Source: Eutreptiella sp. 'Long Island Sound 2002'
Lineage: Eukaryota > Euglenozoa > Euglenophyceae > Eutreptiales > Eutreptiaceae
Assembly (NCBI GenBank): GCA_964036045.1
Contig: OZ038386.1
Coordinates: 14,915,433-14,979,432, forward strand
Reading direction: 5' to 3'
Length of the DNA stretch: 64,000 nucleotides
Shown here: positions 23,588 through 35,400 of the stretch, piece after piece
Position numbering within the stretch: position 1 is the first letter of the stretch
Layout of the letters: every line of letters begins with the position of its first letter
Position numbers and translations under genes: made by a program
The notes under the pieces: model-generated
The model's input: only the letters and a program-made list of their open reading frames with translations
Told to the model about the DNA's origin: nothing
Database searches by the model: none

Positions 23588-25945
23588 TTTTGGACCCCAT
23601 TTCACAACCCGGTTTTTGCCCGCAACTTTTGGTTTTCCGTTAAGTTCGGGTCCGCGTTAGAGGACGACAACTTCTACATTTGTGCTGCTTTTAACCAATT
23701 TCTTTGGTACTTTACCTTTACCATGGAGTGGGCCGGAAGTTTGCCATTTTTGTCAATTTTCAACTATTGTATCTTTTTCTCTTTGGCTTTAGACTCTTAG
23801 TTTGTCTCATAGAGCTGTGCAAAGCTCATACAAAAAATCATTGCAGCTCAGGTTGAGTCTTTGTTGCGTCGTGCAAGTGCTTTGAAGTGCAAGGAAAGTC
23901 GCAAAAACGGCCGTTTTGAAAAACAACCAAGTACTTTGATAAGATTTTGGAAAATGTCATCACAAACTGGGGCTCTTTGACTACCACAGCCCAGCCAAAG
24001 GCCAACCTCTGGACGACAAGTCCGAAGAGAGCTTGAAATACAGGCCACAATTTTTGTACAGTCCTGGCAAGCTTCAAGTTGTGGAGGATGTTGACATGCT
24101 TTGAAGGTATGCCCATGGACCCTTTTGGCATGGTATGCAACCAAGATTGAGCTCAAGTCCCAAGCAACAACAACTAATTGACGCCAATTCGACGACGACC
24201 GCCTGTAGATCACGATTACATTGATGATTCCGTTGAGATCAACTCAAGATACCAAGAGTTTTCAAGTATGCCAACTTCAAGTTCAAGCCAAAATGACTAT
24301 GAAAATTACTCTGAAGACCATGCCTGATGGAGAGGAGTTTGTAGATCTCGAACGGTGGAGATTGAAGATTACTACAGATCCAATTTGAATTCTTCCCATT
24401 CGGCGACAAAAGTTGGCAATCAAGACAGGAGAGTCCCCAACGCCTCTCCTATTGCACTATCACCATGGCGATCAACACAAGCAAGAGTCTCGTTTTTGGG
24501 TGTCTAGTTTTTCTTCGCCTCGTTTGGCCAATGTTTCTCTGATGAGTTGACCCTTGCATCGCTTGCATGATGCTTTGCAATTGTGTTTTTTTTTTATTGA
24601 GACTTAGAAATTCGGGCGGCAGCAACAATAGCACTAATCCATGCTAAGGTGCCCTTAGAATTACGCAAAACCAGTCGACGCCGACCCCTGTCGAGAGATT
24701 GGGGTGGTGTACAAGCAAAACTTGATGCCATTGTAGTTCCAAGTGAAGGAATTTTGGACTAACCTAATTTCCTGTTTTTTTTGCAAGGTCTGCTTGATTT
24801 CAATGACATATTGTCATTTTAAGGTCGGTGCTGACTACGGTAGGCACGTTTACACCTTCTGTTGTTCATATTCTCCATGCTTTAGGTTTGTCCAATATGG
24901 TGGGCCATACGTTGGTTACAGCTACACCTATTTAAGTTCGTTCAAGTTTTCTGCTTGTTTGCTATGCGAAGCAAGTTGGTGTTTTACAGAAGCATGCATT
25001 TCAGGCACAAGGCACGTAAAGGGGCTTTCCTCCTTGTGAAGACATTTTTTTGCGCACCGAAAACAAGTAAGTTTGGTACTCCTTTTCAGCTTTAGGCGAA
25101 TTGCCTTACCAGGTTGTAGCAAGGGCAAGGCAAGGGACGATGCATATAGGGCTCTCTCGCCATACTTTGATTAGGCAAAAGAACCCTTGGACTAGGTGCA
25201 AAAAAGCGTCAGCGTGTCGCTGAGAACGCTGGCAGGTCAGCATTTTGTCAAAATGCCTACATGTGATCTTCTTTGTAGCTTGTTTCATTACATTTTGTGG
25301 TTTTTCGAAGTTTCCGGTGTATTTGAAGGTTCTTTGAACCTTCAAAATAATTAGAACTGTGCGTCTTGCCAACAGCGCGCGTCGTCTCAACATATTTCAC
25401 TACGGTTGTATTTGCGTAAAAATGTCGTAAATGGAGGACTGGAGCCAAGTTACAGTTTTTTTTAGGTCAAATATTATAGATTTACCGCATGTTGAATTGT
25501 ATCTTGGTGTGTTTTGTACCGAAAAAGGCCATGGGTAATTTAGTTTCCCTAAAATTCTAAGATCGACTTCACAATTCGATATAGTGGGCTAATTTGGGTA
25601 CAAAATTGTAGGTTGTAGAAAATTCTAATTGGAGCCAAAGTGCCTTATGGCACTGGAGAGGGCAGTTGAGGAGGGGGAGCATGTTAAGTGTTTTTGAACA
25701 CTAACAGCCGTGGTTTTTGACCCCATTTCATTCTTTTAGCCGATTGTAACCCAATTTTGGCCCGCAACTTTTGGTTTTCCGTTGAAGTCTGGTTCACGTT
25801 GACTGACGACGACTTGAAACTTAGGTCTAGTCCTCTGCATTTGTGTTACTTTTAACCAATTTCCCTTGCACCTTGCCTTTACAATTCAGTGGGTTGGAAG
25901 CTGACCACTCTTGTAAACGTTCCACTATTGAATCTCCTTCTCTTG
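23588..25945. repeat. Decayed repeat block; direct copies at both ends
   Basis: A ~200-bp segment at 23588-23790 (GCCCGCAACTTTTGGTTTTC, then TTTTAACCAATTTC) recurs directly at 25727-25945. A further ~110-bp segment at about 23890-24000 recurs inverted at 26436-26540 (AAACAACCAAGTACTTTGAT against its complement). The 1.7 kb between them shows no conserved domain. The pattern suggests a large non-coding or dead mobile element. The direct copies could be degenerate long terminal repeats, but the ends are not definable by eye. Confidence 0.5.
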
Positions 25946-26405
25946 AAGGATGGCGAGTGGACCCGAATCGCCCGAAAAGATAGCACACGGACCAAAATCA
26001 CTTGGAAACACAGCAAGTGGACCCAAATAGCCTGAAAACAGGCCGAGTGGACCCAAATTGCTATGAAATGGGGCGAGTGGACTCAAAACACCGTCAATAA
26101 GGGCGAGTGGCCCTTATTTGCTTAAAAACATGACAGTTGGACTGAAATCGACTTGAAACAGACCTTAGATAAATATCATGAGCCCAGCGTTAGCCATGCG
26201 TACTCGGTACAATGAGTGCACCGAAATCACCTTGAATCATACCAGCGTACCCGAATCACCTTGGAACACGGCAACTGGACCCAAATCGCCCGAAAACATG
26301 TCAATCAGACACAAATTGCCTTGAAACAGACCGAGCGGACCCGAATTGCCATGAAATGGGGTGAATGGACCCAAGACGCCTTAACATTGCGAGTGGGCGC
26401 AAATT
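25946..26405. repeat. 30-bp minisatellite, forward array
   Basis: Diverged 30-bp units such as GGACCCAAATAGCCTGAAAA plus CAGGCCGAGT run from about 25946 to 26185 and, after a short gap, 26216 to 26405. The unit is three times ten, so one frame reads a ten-residue repeat (TRIAMKWGEW-like) for 63 codons. No start or domain supports a real protein. Confidence 0.75.
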
Positions 26406-26429
26406 GACGTGTATTCCAACCTCTGTTTG

Positions 26430-26800
26430 GACTTGTCGCCTATGGGTTGGCCTTGGGTGATGACATTTCTTCAAAATCTTATCAAAATACTTGGTTGTTT
26501 TTTCAAAACTACCATTGTTGCCACTTTCCTTGCACTTGCACCACACAACAAGGACTCAACTTGAACTACGATGAGTTTTTTGCATAAGCCTTGCCGAGCC
26601 CTATGACACAAACTGAGTGTCGAAAGAGATTGGGGTCCAATTGCGCTGTACTGAGGCAATTTGGGACACTCGCCGTCTTTTACGCCGATTTGGGTCCAGT
26701 TGTCATGTTTTTAGGCAATTTGGGTCCAATTGCCATGCTTCAAGGCGATTCGGGTCCGATTGCCGTCCTTTAAGGTAGTTTGTTTCCAATTGTGGTGGGC
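26430..26800 (-). repeat. Inverted partner of the 23.9-kb segment and 30-bp minisatellite
   Basis: 26436-26540 is the reverse complement of 23890-24000. 26630-26795 carries the 30-bp minisatellite in reverse (GGCAATTTGGGTCCAATTGC units). Together with 25946-26405 this forms a large imperfect inverted repeat. Confidence 0.65.
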
Positions 26801-27478
26801 TTTTCTGGACAGGGACTTTCTTTGTCTGTGGTGAATGGAATTGTTTCGGTCACTGATACTTTGTGCTACAAGTTGTCGGGGGTGCTAGCCATGCGAGCGG
26901 TGTGCTATTCTGAAAACCAAGGGGCAAAGCATGCTACAAATGCCAACTTGGCCGATGGAGCTTCCTTGACAGAAAATATGAACCTTGGGCTTCGCAAAAC
27001 CAAAATATAGCACACCAAAGATGGCACAGGGTTGGACCAGTTTACTTTTTGAGTGTTTTTTTTTATTTTTCGATTGACCCACAGAATTTATTTGATGGAT
27101 CCACCAGTAGTCGAGGCTACTCCGTCATTGGCGAAAGTCCTGGGCTGTTCAAGTTGTGGGACGAATCCGTGGATTATTGACAATAATCCCAAGGCCGCAA
27201 CTTGGAGCCGAGGCAAGCGAAAGAACCTTGGCGTCATTTACTAGTTGCCTAGCGCAACAACGCACTCGTGAACACCGTCCTAGTCACCTTGTTTGGCAAC
27301 GCAGTTTTGGTGGCAATGTCGCAACTTGGGCCCAAGGAGCGTTCCGCAACGTCCAAATCTGAAGGCAAGCAGCTAAAGTCCGTAAAACGTTTTATTGCCC
27401 GAACTCAAGCTAAAGTGGGCGCAAGTTGATTCAAAGTCGTCTTCTTCCTACGCTTTCACCTTCAAAATACGAGAATGA
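26801..27478. other. Unassigned stretch
   Basis: No gene recognised. It ends at the stop before the LINE reading frame; the left end of that element is not visible. Confidence 0.3.
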
Positions 27479-29999
27479 CCCACTACACCCGCCACTCGAT
27501 CTATCCCCCTCACGCTTAGGACAATCACAGAATCATCTAATGTTACTTCAGACCATGAACAACCCGAAGATGTCGCAAAAGAACTCTTCCCACCCACCGA
27601 CGACACTGGTAACGCCGCCAAAGAAAAAGGAGCCCAAGAACAACAACAACAGATTAAACCGCTCACACCGCCAACCAGCACCGAGAACATTCTAGACACC
27701 GAGCCCGAAGACACACACAAGAACATCCAGGGAAACTACTCATGTGATGCCCATGAGTTGGAGCAACAAGAAGAATGTCACGAAGACCCGTGTGGAGATG
27801 CCGCAATGGACAACGGCGCCAGCTCTGACGACAACACGAGGAAAGTCAAAAAGGATGAGCCCGACAACTCACTCTTAGCTCCACGTGAAGAGCAATATAC
27901 GCCAAGCATTATTCCGTCTCCTGATGGAGCACACGAAAAGACCGATGAAGGAAAAAACAATACTCCCGATGAAGAGAATGGTAATGCCGAAAGGCCCTTC
28001 TTCAACCCTTCCCTTAACCCGGATGGTGTCTTTGCAAAATTCTTGGTGAGGCATAACGTAGACATCAATGCCCACGATCAACAAGCGCTTTGGGGAGAAC
28101 CTTGTGCCCATGACACTCTAGGAATTGATACCAATCAACTTGTGTTAGAACGATTCCACAAGCAAATCATCTACAACCAAGTTTGCCCAACAATACATCT
28201 TTGCGCGAGCGATCAATGCTCTCTTTTCCACGACGTTGATTGCTCCGGCAACAATGCCTACTCAACAATCGGACAGGACAATTTTCGGTACCCCAGGGAC
28301 ATTCTACATCACCACCCAAATTTTACATTTTTCCACACCCACAAGATTACTGCAACACCAAACACAAATACGGCAACACATGGACCGAATGGGCCCATGC
28401 CATCAACGAAGCCTTGCAAGAGGCCTTTGATTCCGGTATTGTATACGAAGGTTCCTTCATTCTCCCGGGAATGGAAGACAACCTTTCGGCGGAGACACTT
28501 TCCCTGAACCCCTTGAACCCCTGCATGATCTCCCTTGCCCCTTGGGTGTGTGGAGTAGACTGGCTTTCGGATGCCAACACATACAACTCCTCACCCAATC
28601 CCGATGGCTCCGTGCAACTCAATTTGCTTGACTCTCCTCAATATCCATATTTTCACCTTCAACTCTCCACCCGCCACAAGCACCATGCACACATCCGCTA
28701 CGGCGAAATCGTGCACCCTCACTCTTTCCTACAATGGGCTATCAACAAGGTGGACGGCTCCTTTCCAAGTAGCCGCGGTGCGCACTACGCTACGATTTGA
28801 AATTGCACGGCATTTGCTCCCGAACTTCACCGTCCCTTCTCCAAAAGAGCTATCAAAAAAATCCAAGCGAGCAGGAGGAGAGTATAGACAGCGCCGTGGT
28901 AACGCCCGGGACTTCTTCGTCCTCATCAACCGCCTTTTCCATGTCGAAAATGATCCCGTTTCAGTCAATTCCAAAAATGCTTTCTTTCCGGAGGAACGCA
29001 TTCAACCTCTACAATCATCCTCTGAACAAATGTTCTGTTTTGATTACACAATTGCAACCCCTCTCGCCGAAAAGCTCCTCTCAATAATCTTGCAACACCC
29101 CTTGTGGACACATGGCAAGGTCTATTGCATTCGCAGTTTCGATCTAGGGAAGGACAAGACTTTCAAAATTGTCCCTTCCAAAGCATACAAAAAGGCAACA
29201 CCAGACTTCAAACAAATTGATGTGTGGAAGTCCCTACTGACTAGCGAAGCCGCCCGACAGTGCGGTATCCTAGGGGCTATCCCTAGAACATATCAAGAGT
29301 TTTTTGTGCGCATGAACTACCACAACATACCCTTGCTCCCTCAACGAGACTCTCTCACTTCCATAAGCTACATGCTCTTCCAAGAAAATAACCTGGTCAC
29401 GTACCCGGGCACAACGGGAGCCATGACTTCCTGGGGTGGGTTCTCCTCATGGCGCTCCAAACACCCGAGACAAAAAATGGATCTATCTGTTTCCCCTGAA
29501 AATGTGCACATGGAAGTCCCTCCTCCACCCTCCCCGGTGAAAGCTTGCTTTAACCCCCTCCCCGAGCCCCCGGATCCAGAGCTCGTTGAAGTTCACGCTC
29601 CATCATCTACGCCGGACATTGACGTAATGTTCGGAGTCTCCCTGCTTGGGAAAATCCGGCACATTTCTTTGTTCAGTGCCGTCATGGCTAAGGTACGGGT
29701 CTACCGAGTGAAATACGTTCATAAAGAATCAGCGCTCCTAGCGGAAGGCTTCACGGTATCACAACTCGTGTTTCATCCCGAATGCCCCGACACGGCGGCG
29801 CGCGACAAACTTCTGGGACCCACCAACCCCTTAGTTTCGGAAGCCCAAGATTTCCCCTCACGTGTCATCGAGGCGGAGACTGCCTACGGCAGCGCACAGC
29901 AGCTAGGTCTCGCAAGGGACCACTATTTGTCCACAAGCAAGCCCCTCTCACTCACGGAAAAGGTTGCGCAACTCCACCTCCAAACGGGAAAAATCTTTG
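27479..29999 (+). pseudogene. N-terminal region of an AlkB-bearing LINE-like polyprotein, frameshifted
   Basis: A long coding region without ATG at its left end, reading in frame 27479 to about 28290, one frame over from about 28300 to 28790, then back from about 28795 onward. The first ~150 residues are acidic and rich in Glu, Asp, Asn, Gln, Thr and Pro, hence probably disordered. Beyond that the composition is globular (for example NTWTEWAHAINEALQEAF, then IDVMFGVSLLGKIRHISLF), but I recognise no family. It runs without a stop into the AlkB domain at 30000. An endonuclease follows downstream, so I infer an ORF1-like or N-terminal extension of the same retroelement. Two frameshifts make it a pseudogene, unless undetected introns explain the frame changes. 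Confidence 0.55.
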
Positions 30000-30590
30000 A
30001 CCCCGGTCCGGAAATTTCAGGAGCCTTCATAGCTAACGAATTTTTCTCAGAGGATGAAGAGTCTCTGGTGATGTCCTTCAGCAAAAATGGAGATCACTTC
30101 TGGTTGTCCGAAGGGCACGGCACCATGCTTCATTTCTGATTCAGGTACAATCCAGAATCAAAGGGAGTTGAACCTTTTGAACCAACTCCTGCTGAGTTTA
30201 TCCAAGCGCTTGGGCTACGGGTATTCTCTGCTTGCGCCCAGGTCCAGCCCTCTCCTTCCTCATGCCCCAACATGTGGTCCGTCGCAAGGTACGAGCCCGG
30301 CAGCGGCCTGAGGAGCCACGTAGACATCCCACAATTGGGCCCCTATGTTCTGGACGGTTCCTTTGGGTCAGGTACGGAAATGGCTTTCGAACCACATCCC
30401 CTCCCCGGATCCAACCATTTTAAGAAAAGACAAAGGATCTTCCTACAGCGCCGCAGCCTGCTCCTCATTTTTGCCGAAGCTCGTGACAAGTGGAAACACC
30501 AAATCCCAGCCCGCGACTACGACACAGTAGAGAAGCGGCGCATTCCCTGAGACTCCAGGGTGTCTCTTATTTTCCGTCACACAGGTACAG
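30000..30590 (+). pseudogene. AlkB-like 2OG-Fe(II) dioxygenase domain in the LINE polyprotein
   Basis: AlkB-family enzymes oxidatively remove alkyl groups from nucleic-acid bases. Visible hallmarks in order: an N-terminal segment IANEFFSEDEESLV; RYEPGSGLRSHVD with the iron ligands His 30317-30319 and Asp 30323-30325; GSFGSGTEMAFE; then RRSLLLIFAEARDKWKHQIP with the second iron-ligand His 30497-30499; and SRVSLIFR with the 2-oxoglutarate Arg residues at 30557-30559 and 30575-30577. The pattern is closest to eukaryotic ALKBH8/plant-type AlkB. The frame is continuous with the upstream region but interrupted by TGA 30137-30139 and TGA 30548-30550, and it closes at a TAA near 30650. The active-site residues are all present despite the stops, so decay is moderate. 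Position upstream of an APE endonuclease ties it to the LINE. Confidence 0.85.
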
Positions 30591-31394
30591 GAACAGACCC
30601 CCCATTGACATCCTCACAGCCCCCTGACCCCGGGCAACGTGAATCCAATTAATGACCCCGCACTCAGCACCACCCCTCCATGCACACGAGACGTGATCCA
30701 CATTTCAAGGTTACGAGTACTCCCCGTCACAATTTTCATATGTTCTCAGACATGGCATCGCCATCGCTCTGCAACTCTCCCTGTGCGTAGCATGAGTTCC
30801 TGAACCCCTGTGACCAACAGGTATGCCCTGATCGGGCCGGTCTGCTTTCACTGTGTGTCGAGGCATTCTATTCTCCCCTCGCAGGGAACCCTCATGAGCC
30901 TATCGAATGCTGCCCGTCCCCATATTCTTCCTGCCACCCTCCCACCCATCAGTGCCACCACAGTGGAAGTAACATGAGACGGTGTCAGCAGGTCCTCGCC
31001 CGTTTTGGGGTACACGGCGCCTCCCTCACCGCCACCGTAACTCGCATCGCGGAGGTTCTCCCTGTGGAGCATACACACGTCAACCCAAGAGCATTGGTCC
31101 CTGACACATGTGTTTCCACAGACCTGGCAATACATCCTTCTCTTCGCAATGCCTGTGGCACGGCTCTGCACAACTCTCCCAAGGCATGCGTACAAGCACT
31201 TCAGTCTCGAATTTCCACACTTGAACAGTGCGACTCCAACCCCACTCTAAGTAACGAGGACCCTTCCTACATAACAACGCTTCCGACACCGGATTCTCCC
31301 TTGGCTGCCCGCTATTCTTGCATTCGGCCACCCTCCTTCCCACTCCCTCCCCAGGTGCACAAGCCCCTACAGCCAAGATACTTACGCCACCCCC
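30591..31394 (+). pseudogene. Linker between AlkB and endonuclease of the LINE
   Basis: Mixed sequence. From 30974 to about 31390 one frame is open, Pro/Ser/Thr-rich (PTPDSPLAARYSCIRPPSFP), and looks like a disordered linker. It loses register in a C11 run at 31391-31400, just before the endonuclease begins in another frame. No domain is visible. Confidence 0.4.
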
Positions 31395-32454
31395 CCCCCT
31401 TCTCTACCTTCGATCCTGGCTATTCGTGTTGTGTCCTTCAACACGGCGAAAGGCCAGAACATGCGCGCGTCGATTTTGCATTTCCTGAATGAAGGGTATG
31501 ACGTCATACTCCTACAAGAACTAAACTCTCCCCCTCTCCTCACACAGCGGTACGCTTTCGGAAATGACCGCGCCAAAGTCTTCTCTAATGTTTGTGGCCA
31601 CAAACATGGCGTATCGGTCATCGCAGGTCCATGGATCGCGAGATATACCAGCTGTATCTCACCCAAGGACAGCGACGGCCTGATCTGTCGAGCCAAAATA
31701 TCTCTGCCGGAAGCAACCCCCCTGCATGTCTTCTCCGTATACTCCCCCCCCCCGTGCGTACACGAGCCCCGGCTCCGTATTGAGACACCATAGAGCGAGT
31801 CCTTGCTTCCTATTGCAACGAGCATCCAAATCACATCCTGGGAGGTGATTTCAACTGCATTCTGCACCCTGAACTCGACCAGCACAGCTTAGTCAATCTG
31901 CATGAATGGCACTGGCTCAACGGGGAAGTGGAATACCTCCCATCCAGACTAGGTCAGAACACCCCTCCCTACGGCAGTATACCCGCTACGCAAGCGACCG
32001 CTGGGTAGCGAAGCAAGGTTGGACTACATCTTTGCGTCCCCCCGCCTGGTGTCGCACTTTCCCCTCCTGGATGCATCGGTCCTCACGGACTACACCATCT
32101 CAGACCACCACCCAGTGGTTGCTGTTTTCCAGTGCCCCTCTCCACTTCTTCTGTCTCAGCCCCCACTCCCCCCTTGCATTTTCCGGAAACTTTCTAATGA
32201 TGAAAAACAACGGTTCACCACAAGTATACAGCAAATCTCCCACTGGTGCCAGGACCTTCAAGACGACCCTGCCAGAGCCCCATTAGAGGAGATCGTCATC
32301 GCCACTGATTCTCCCCTTATGCAGGTTGGGTCGGCGTTCCAAAAAAACACACGTCCGAAACAACAACGCAAAGACCAAGAGGCCTATGGCAAGCTCAGGA
32401 AACTATTGCGCTCACCCCCGCCTTCTTCGTCCCCGGCATTTCCTGGGCACATGG
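31395..32454 (+). pseudogene. APE-type endonuclease of the LINE, frameshifted; cut by element B
   Basis: Endonuclease/exonuclease/phosphatase-fold domain that nicks the target for LINE retrotransposition. Motifs: VVSFNTAKGQN (from 31428), ILLQELN with the catalytic Glu near 31520, ILGGDFN (Asp codon 31847-31849), RLDYIFAS (from 32016) and SDHHPV (32100-32114, catalytic Asp-His). The frame changes at a C-rich run near 31747-31752 (with an in-frame TGA at 31781-31783) and again near 31960-32000. After the endonuclease a charged linker (KQQRKDQEAYGKLRKLL) leads towards the RT but stops at 32454, where the element B LTR begins. The LINE resumes at 48559, beyond element B. Confidence 0.85.
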
Positions 32455-35400
32455 TAAAGAAGGTCCCTACCAGGACCGGCCCCTGCTGTACCACTTCCAC
32501 CATTTCCTGTCACTCCGGTGGTCTTGCTTCTCACCAGGTTCTGCATGATCTTGCCTTATCCTGCACAATTTCCCAGAAAAAATAGTAAAATACGGCTCTT
32601 TCACACAAATCCCGATCCCTTGCAATAACCAACTCCCAAGTACAATAGCTCAAATCCAAATCCACACTGAGGGCTTCCAAGGGTGTTTGACGTCCCGCGT
32701 AGACACTCGACAACTGCTTTCAACACGCCGGTCGTCTCACGGTGCACACGGAGACACGGGAGTTGGGCATGTACATAGAATTGCACCAATGGAATAATGG
32801 AAAAAGAAGCCCTGAAATTGCATATGAACACAAATCAAGCAACATTGGGGGACGATGGAAACATACACAATCACAGCCATGGACCCTCATTCCCTGGACT
32901 CAGGACCTTCCCCTGACTCGCCAACATGATGCCCTGAACCAAGTCAAATAAGGTGGCTAAATGCCATGTGTCAAAAGTCACTACACAAACCCCAAAAATG
33001 TGTTCACTCCCAAGCCTCTGAATCCCAGCCCAATAGGGGAGGTGGCGTGTCATGGCCTAGAGTGGCACTCAGGACCATGCCCTACCCTAACATAACTTTG
33101 GTCGGACTTGGAGTCCATTGGGCTTGGAGAATTGCCCCATGCAGATGATCTCACAACATAGCAAAATCAGGCAAATCACACCATAGTGCCCAAATTTCAA
33201 TTATATACTCAAAAATGCATACGGCAAGTATTCAAATACTCCATGCATGTGTTAAACCGGAAAGTAATTTACAAGGGTGAGATAGACCAAAGGTCTATGC
33301 CCAAGAATATTCCAACATTGGCTCCCAAACCCATCCAGATATATACATGCCATGCTTCACAAGTCAACTCACGAATTTGAGACCTAATTTTGTGAGGCCT
33401 CGTGTGCCACGCCAAAGTCACCACGTGATTCAGCATATGGTGAGGTGCAACACCGAAGCATATGCCAACACATAAGCAACATACCATAGTTCACAGATCT
33501 CTAGGCACTTTACTGTTAGCCGACCAGTTGAGCACATAAAATACAAAAATGAGCATAAAATGAGGTCAAAAACATGCAAATGTTGCTAAATTCAAAGTAA
33601 TCACAATAGTATATAACTTCGCTCGCCCATGGTATCAACATATGGTTCAAGACACAATTGCTTGGAACCATTTGCAAACAATCCCCCCACTTGGATCCCC
33701 ACATGGACGCATAGGGACACCTTCAAACCTCCTCACGATACGCACCATGAAAATGGGAAAATTGATAATGGCGCTTGTGGGTCGCTCCGTAAGCCTTCCC
33801 ATCTGCACTATATGTGCAGTAGACTTAGTCTAGCACTTTGAAGCTCACCATTGGGACATTGGCGAAGCCCTTGCCACGTATGACTCCACATATCTTCCTA
33901 CAAACGGAGATATATAACATGGGCGTGAGCATAACGAAGCACATACCATCCATATAACACATACCCTTAAAGAGTGGCTCCCACCATGGTATGCCATGCC
34001 CCTCCATGGTCATAACTTCACGTTAAAAATACGTGGGAACCCAAGGAAAATTTCTATGCAACACCAACACTCATGCGGTACACTCGAAAGTCGCATGAAA
34101 ATATTCGGTTGCATGGTCCAAGAGTTATACATCACTTTCTACCCTCTAGACCATTATCCCTTGCTACATCGGGCATGTGTACACATCAAAGGCGTTTGAT
34201 TCTTGGTAAATTAAGTTAAAGCCGAGGCAATACCAGCCCATATCTCAAAATCCAAATTCCTCGCAATGAGCCGGAGATATGATTCTTCAAAGTGGCCTCA
34301 CAAATCAACTTTGTTTCGCCAGCGGACCCCAGCCAGGAGTGGCGGGGACCGCCCACCACCAGCGGCAGCGAAACCCAGCCAGGAGTGGCGGGGAGTAGCA
34401 CACGGGAACCTCCGCCAGGAGTGGCGAGGGACCCCACCAACACACCACACACCACACACAACCGCCGCCAACGGACCCCAGCCAGGAGTGGCGGGGACCG
34501 CCCACCACCACCGGCAGCGAAACCCAGCCAGGAGTGGCGGGGAGTAGCACACAGGGACCTCCGCCAGGAGTGGCGAGGGACCAACCACACCACACACCAA
34601 CCACAACCCCAACAACACACCTCCGCCACACACCACACACCACACACCACACACCACCGCCGCCAGCGGACCCCAGCCAGGAGTGGCGGGGACCGCCCAC
34701 CACCACCGGCAGCGAAACCCAGCCAGGAGTGGCGGGGGATAGCACACGTGAACCTCCGTCAGGATTGGCGAGGGACCAACCACACCACACACCAGCCACA
34801 ATCCCACCAACACACCACCGCCACACACCACACACCACACACCACCGCCGCCAGCGGACCCCAGCCAGGAGTGGCGGGGACCGCCCACAACCAGCGGCAG
34901 CGAAACCCAGCCAGGAGGGGCGGGGAGTAGCACACGTGAACCTCCGTCAGGAGTGGCGAGGTACCAACCACACCACACACCAGCAAGCGCCAGCCGAGGG
35001 AAGGCAAGGGGAGGGACAGCCAGGCCGCCCCCCCCCCCCCCCCCCCCGAAAAAAAAAAAAGAAGGGGGGGGGGGAGAGGGGGGACGCGCGAAAACAGCCC
35101 ACAGCCACCAAACCGCCCGCCAACAACACAGAAGGTGGCCAAACCCCCCACCCAGAGGGCACCGAAGACAGGACCCCCAAACAGGCACAGGGGGACCACC
35201 CAGCCAAAAGCGGCAACACCAAGCCAGGAACAACGGCCCACCGGGAAAAGGGGCACCGAAACAAGCAGACACACAAAAAAAAAAGCCAGCAGCCCAGCCC
35301 GAAAGAAAGGAGACGGGGCGAGAGACCATAAGGCCCGGACAGGGACAACAAGCAACCAGAAAAAAAAAAAGCGCAAAAAACACACCCGACAACCCAGCCA

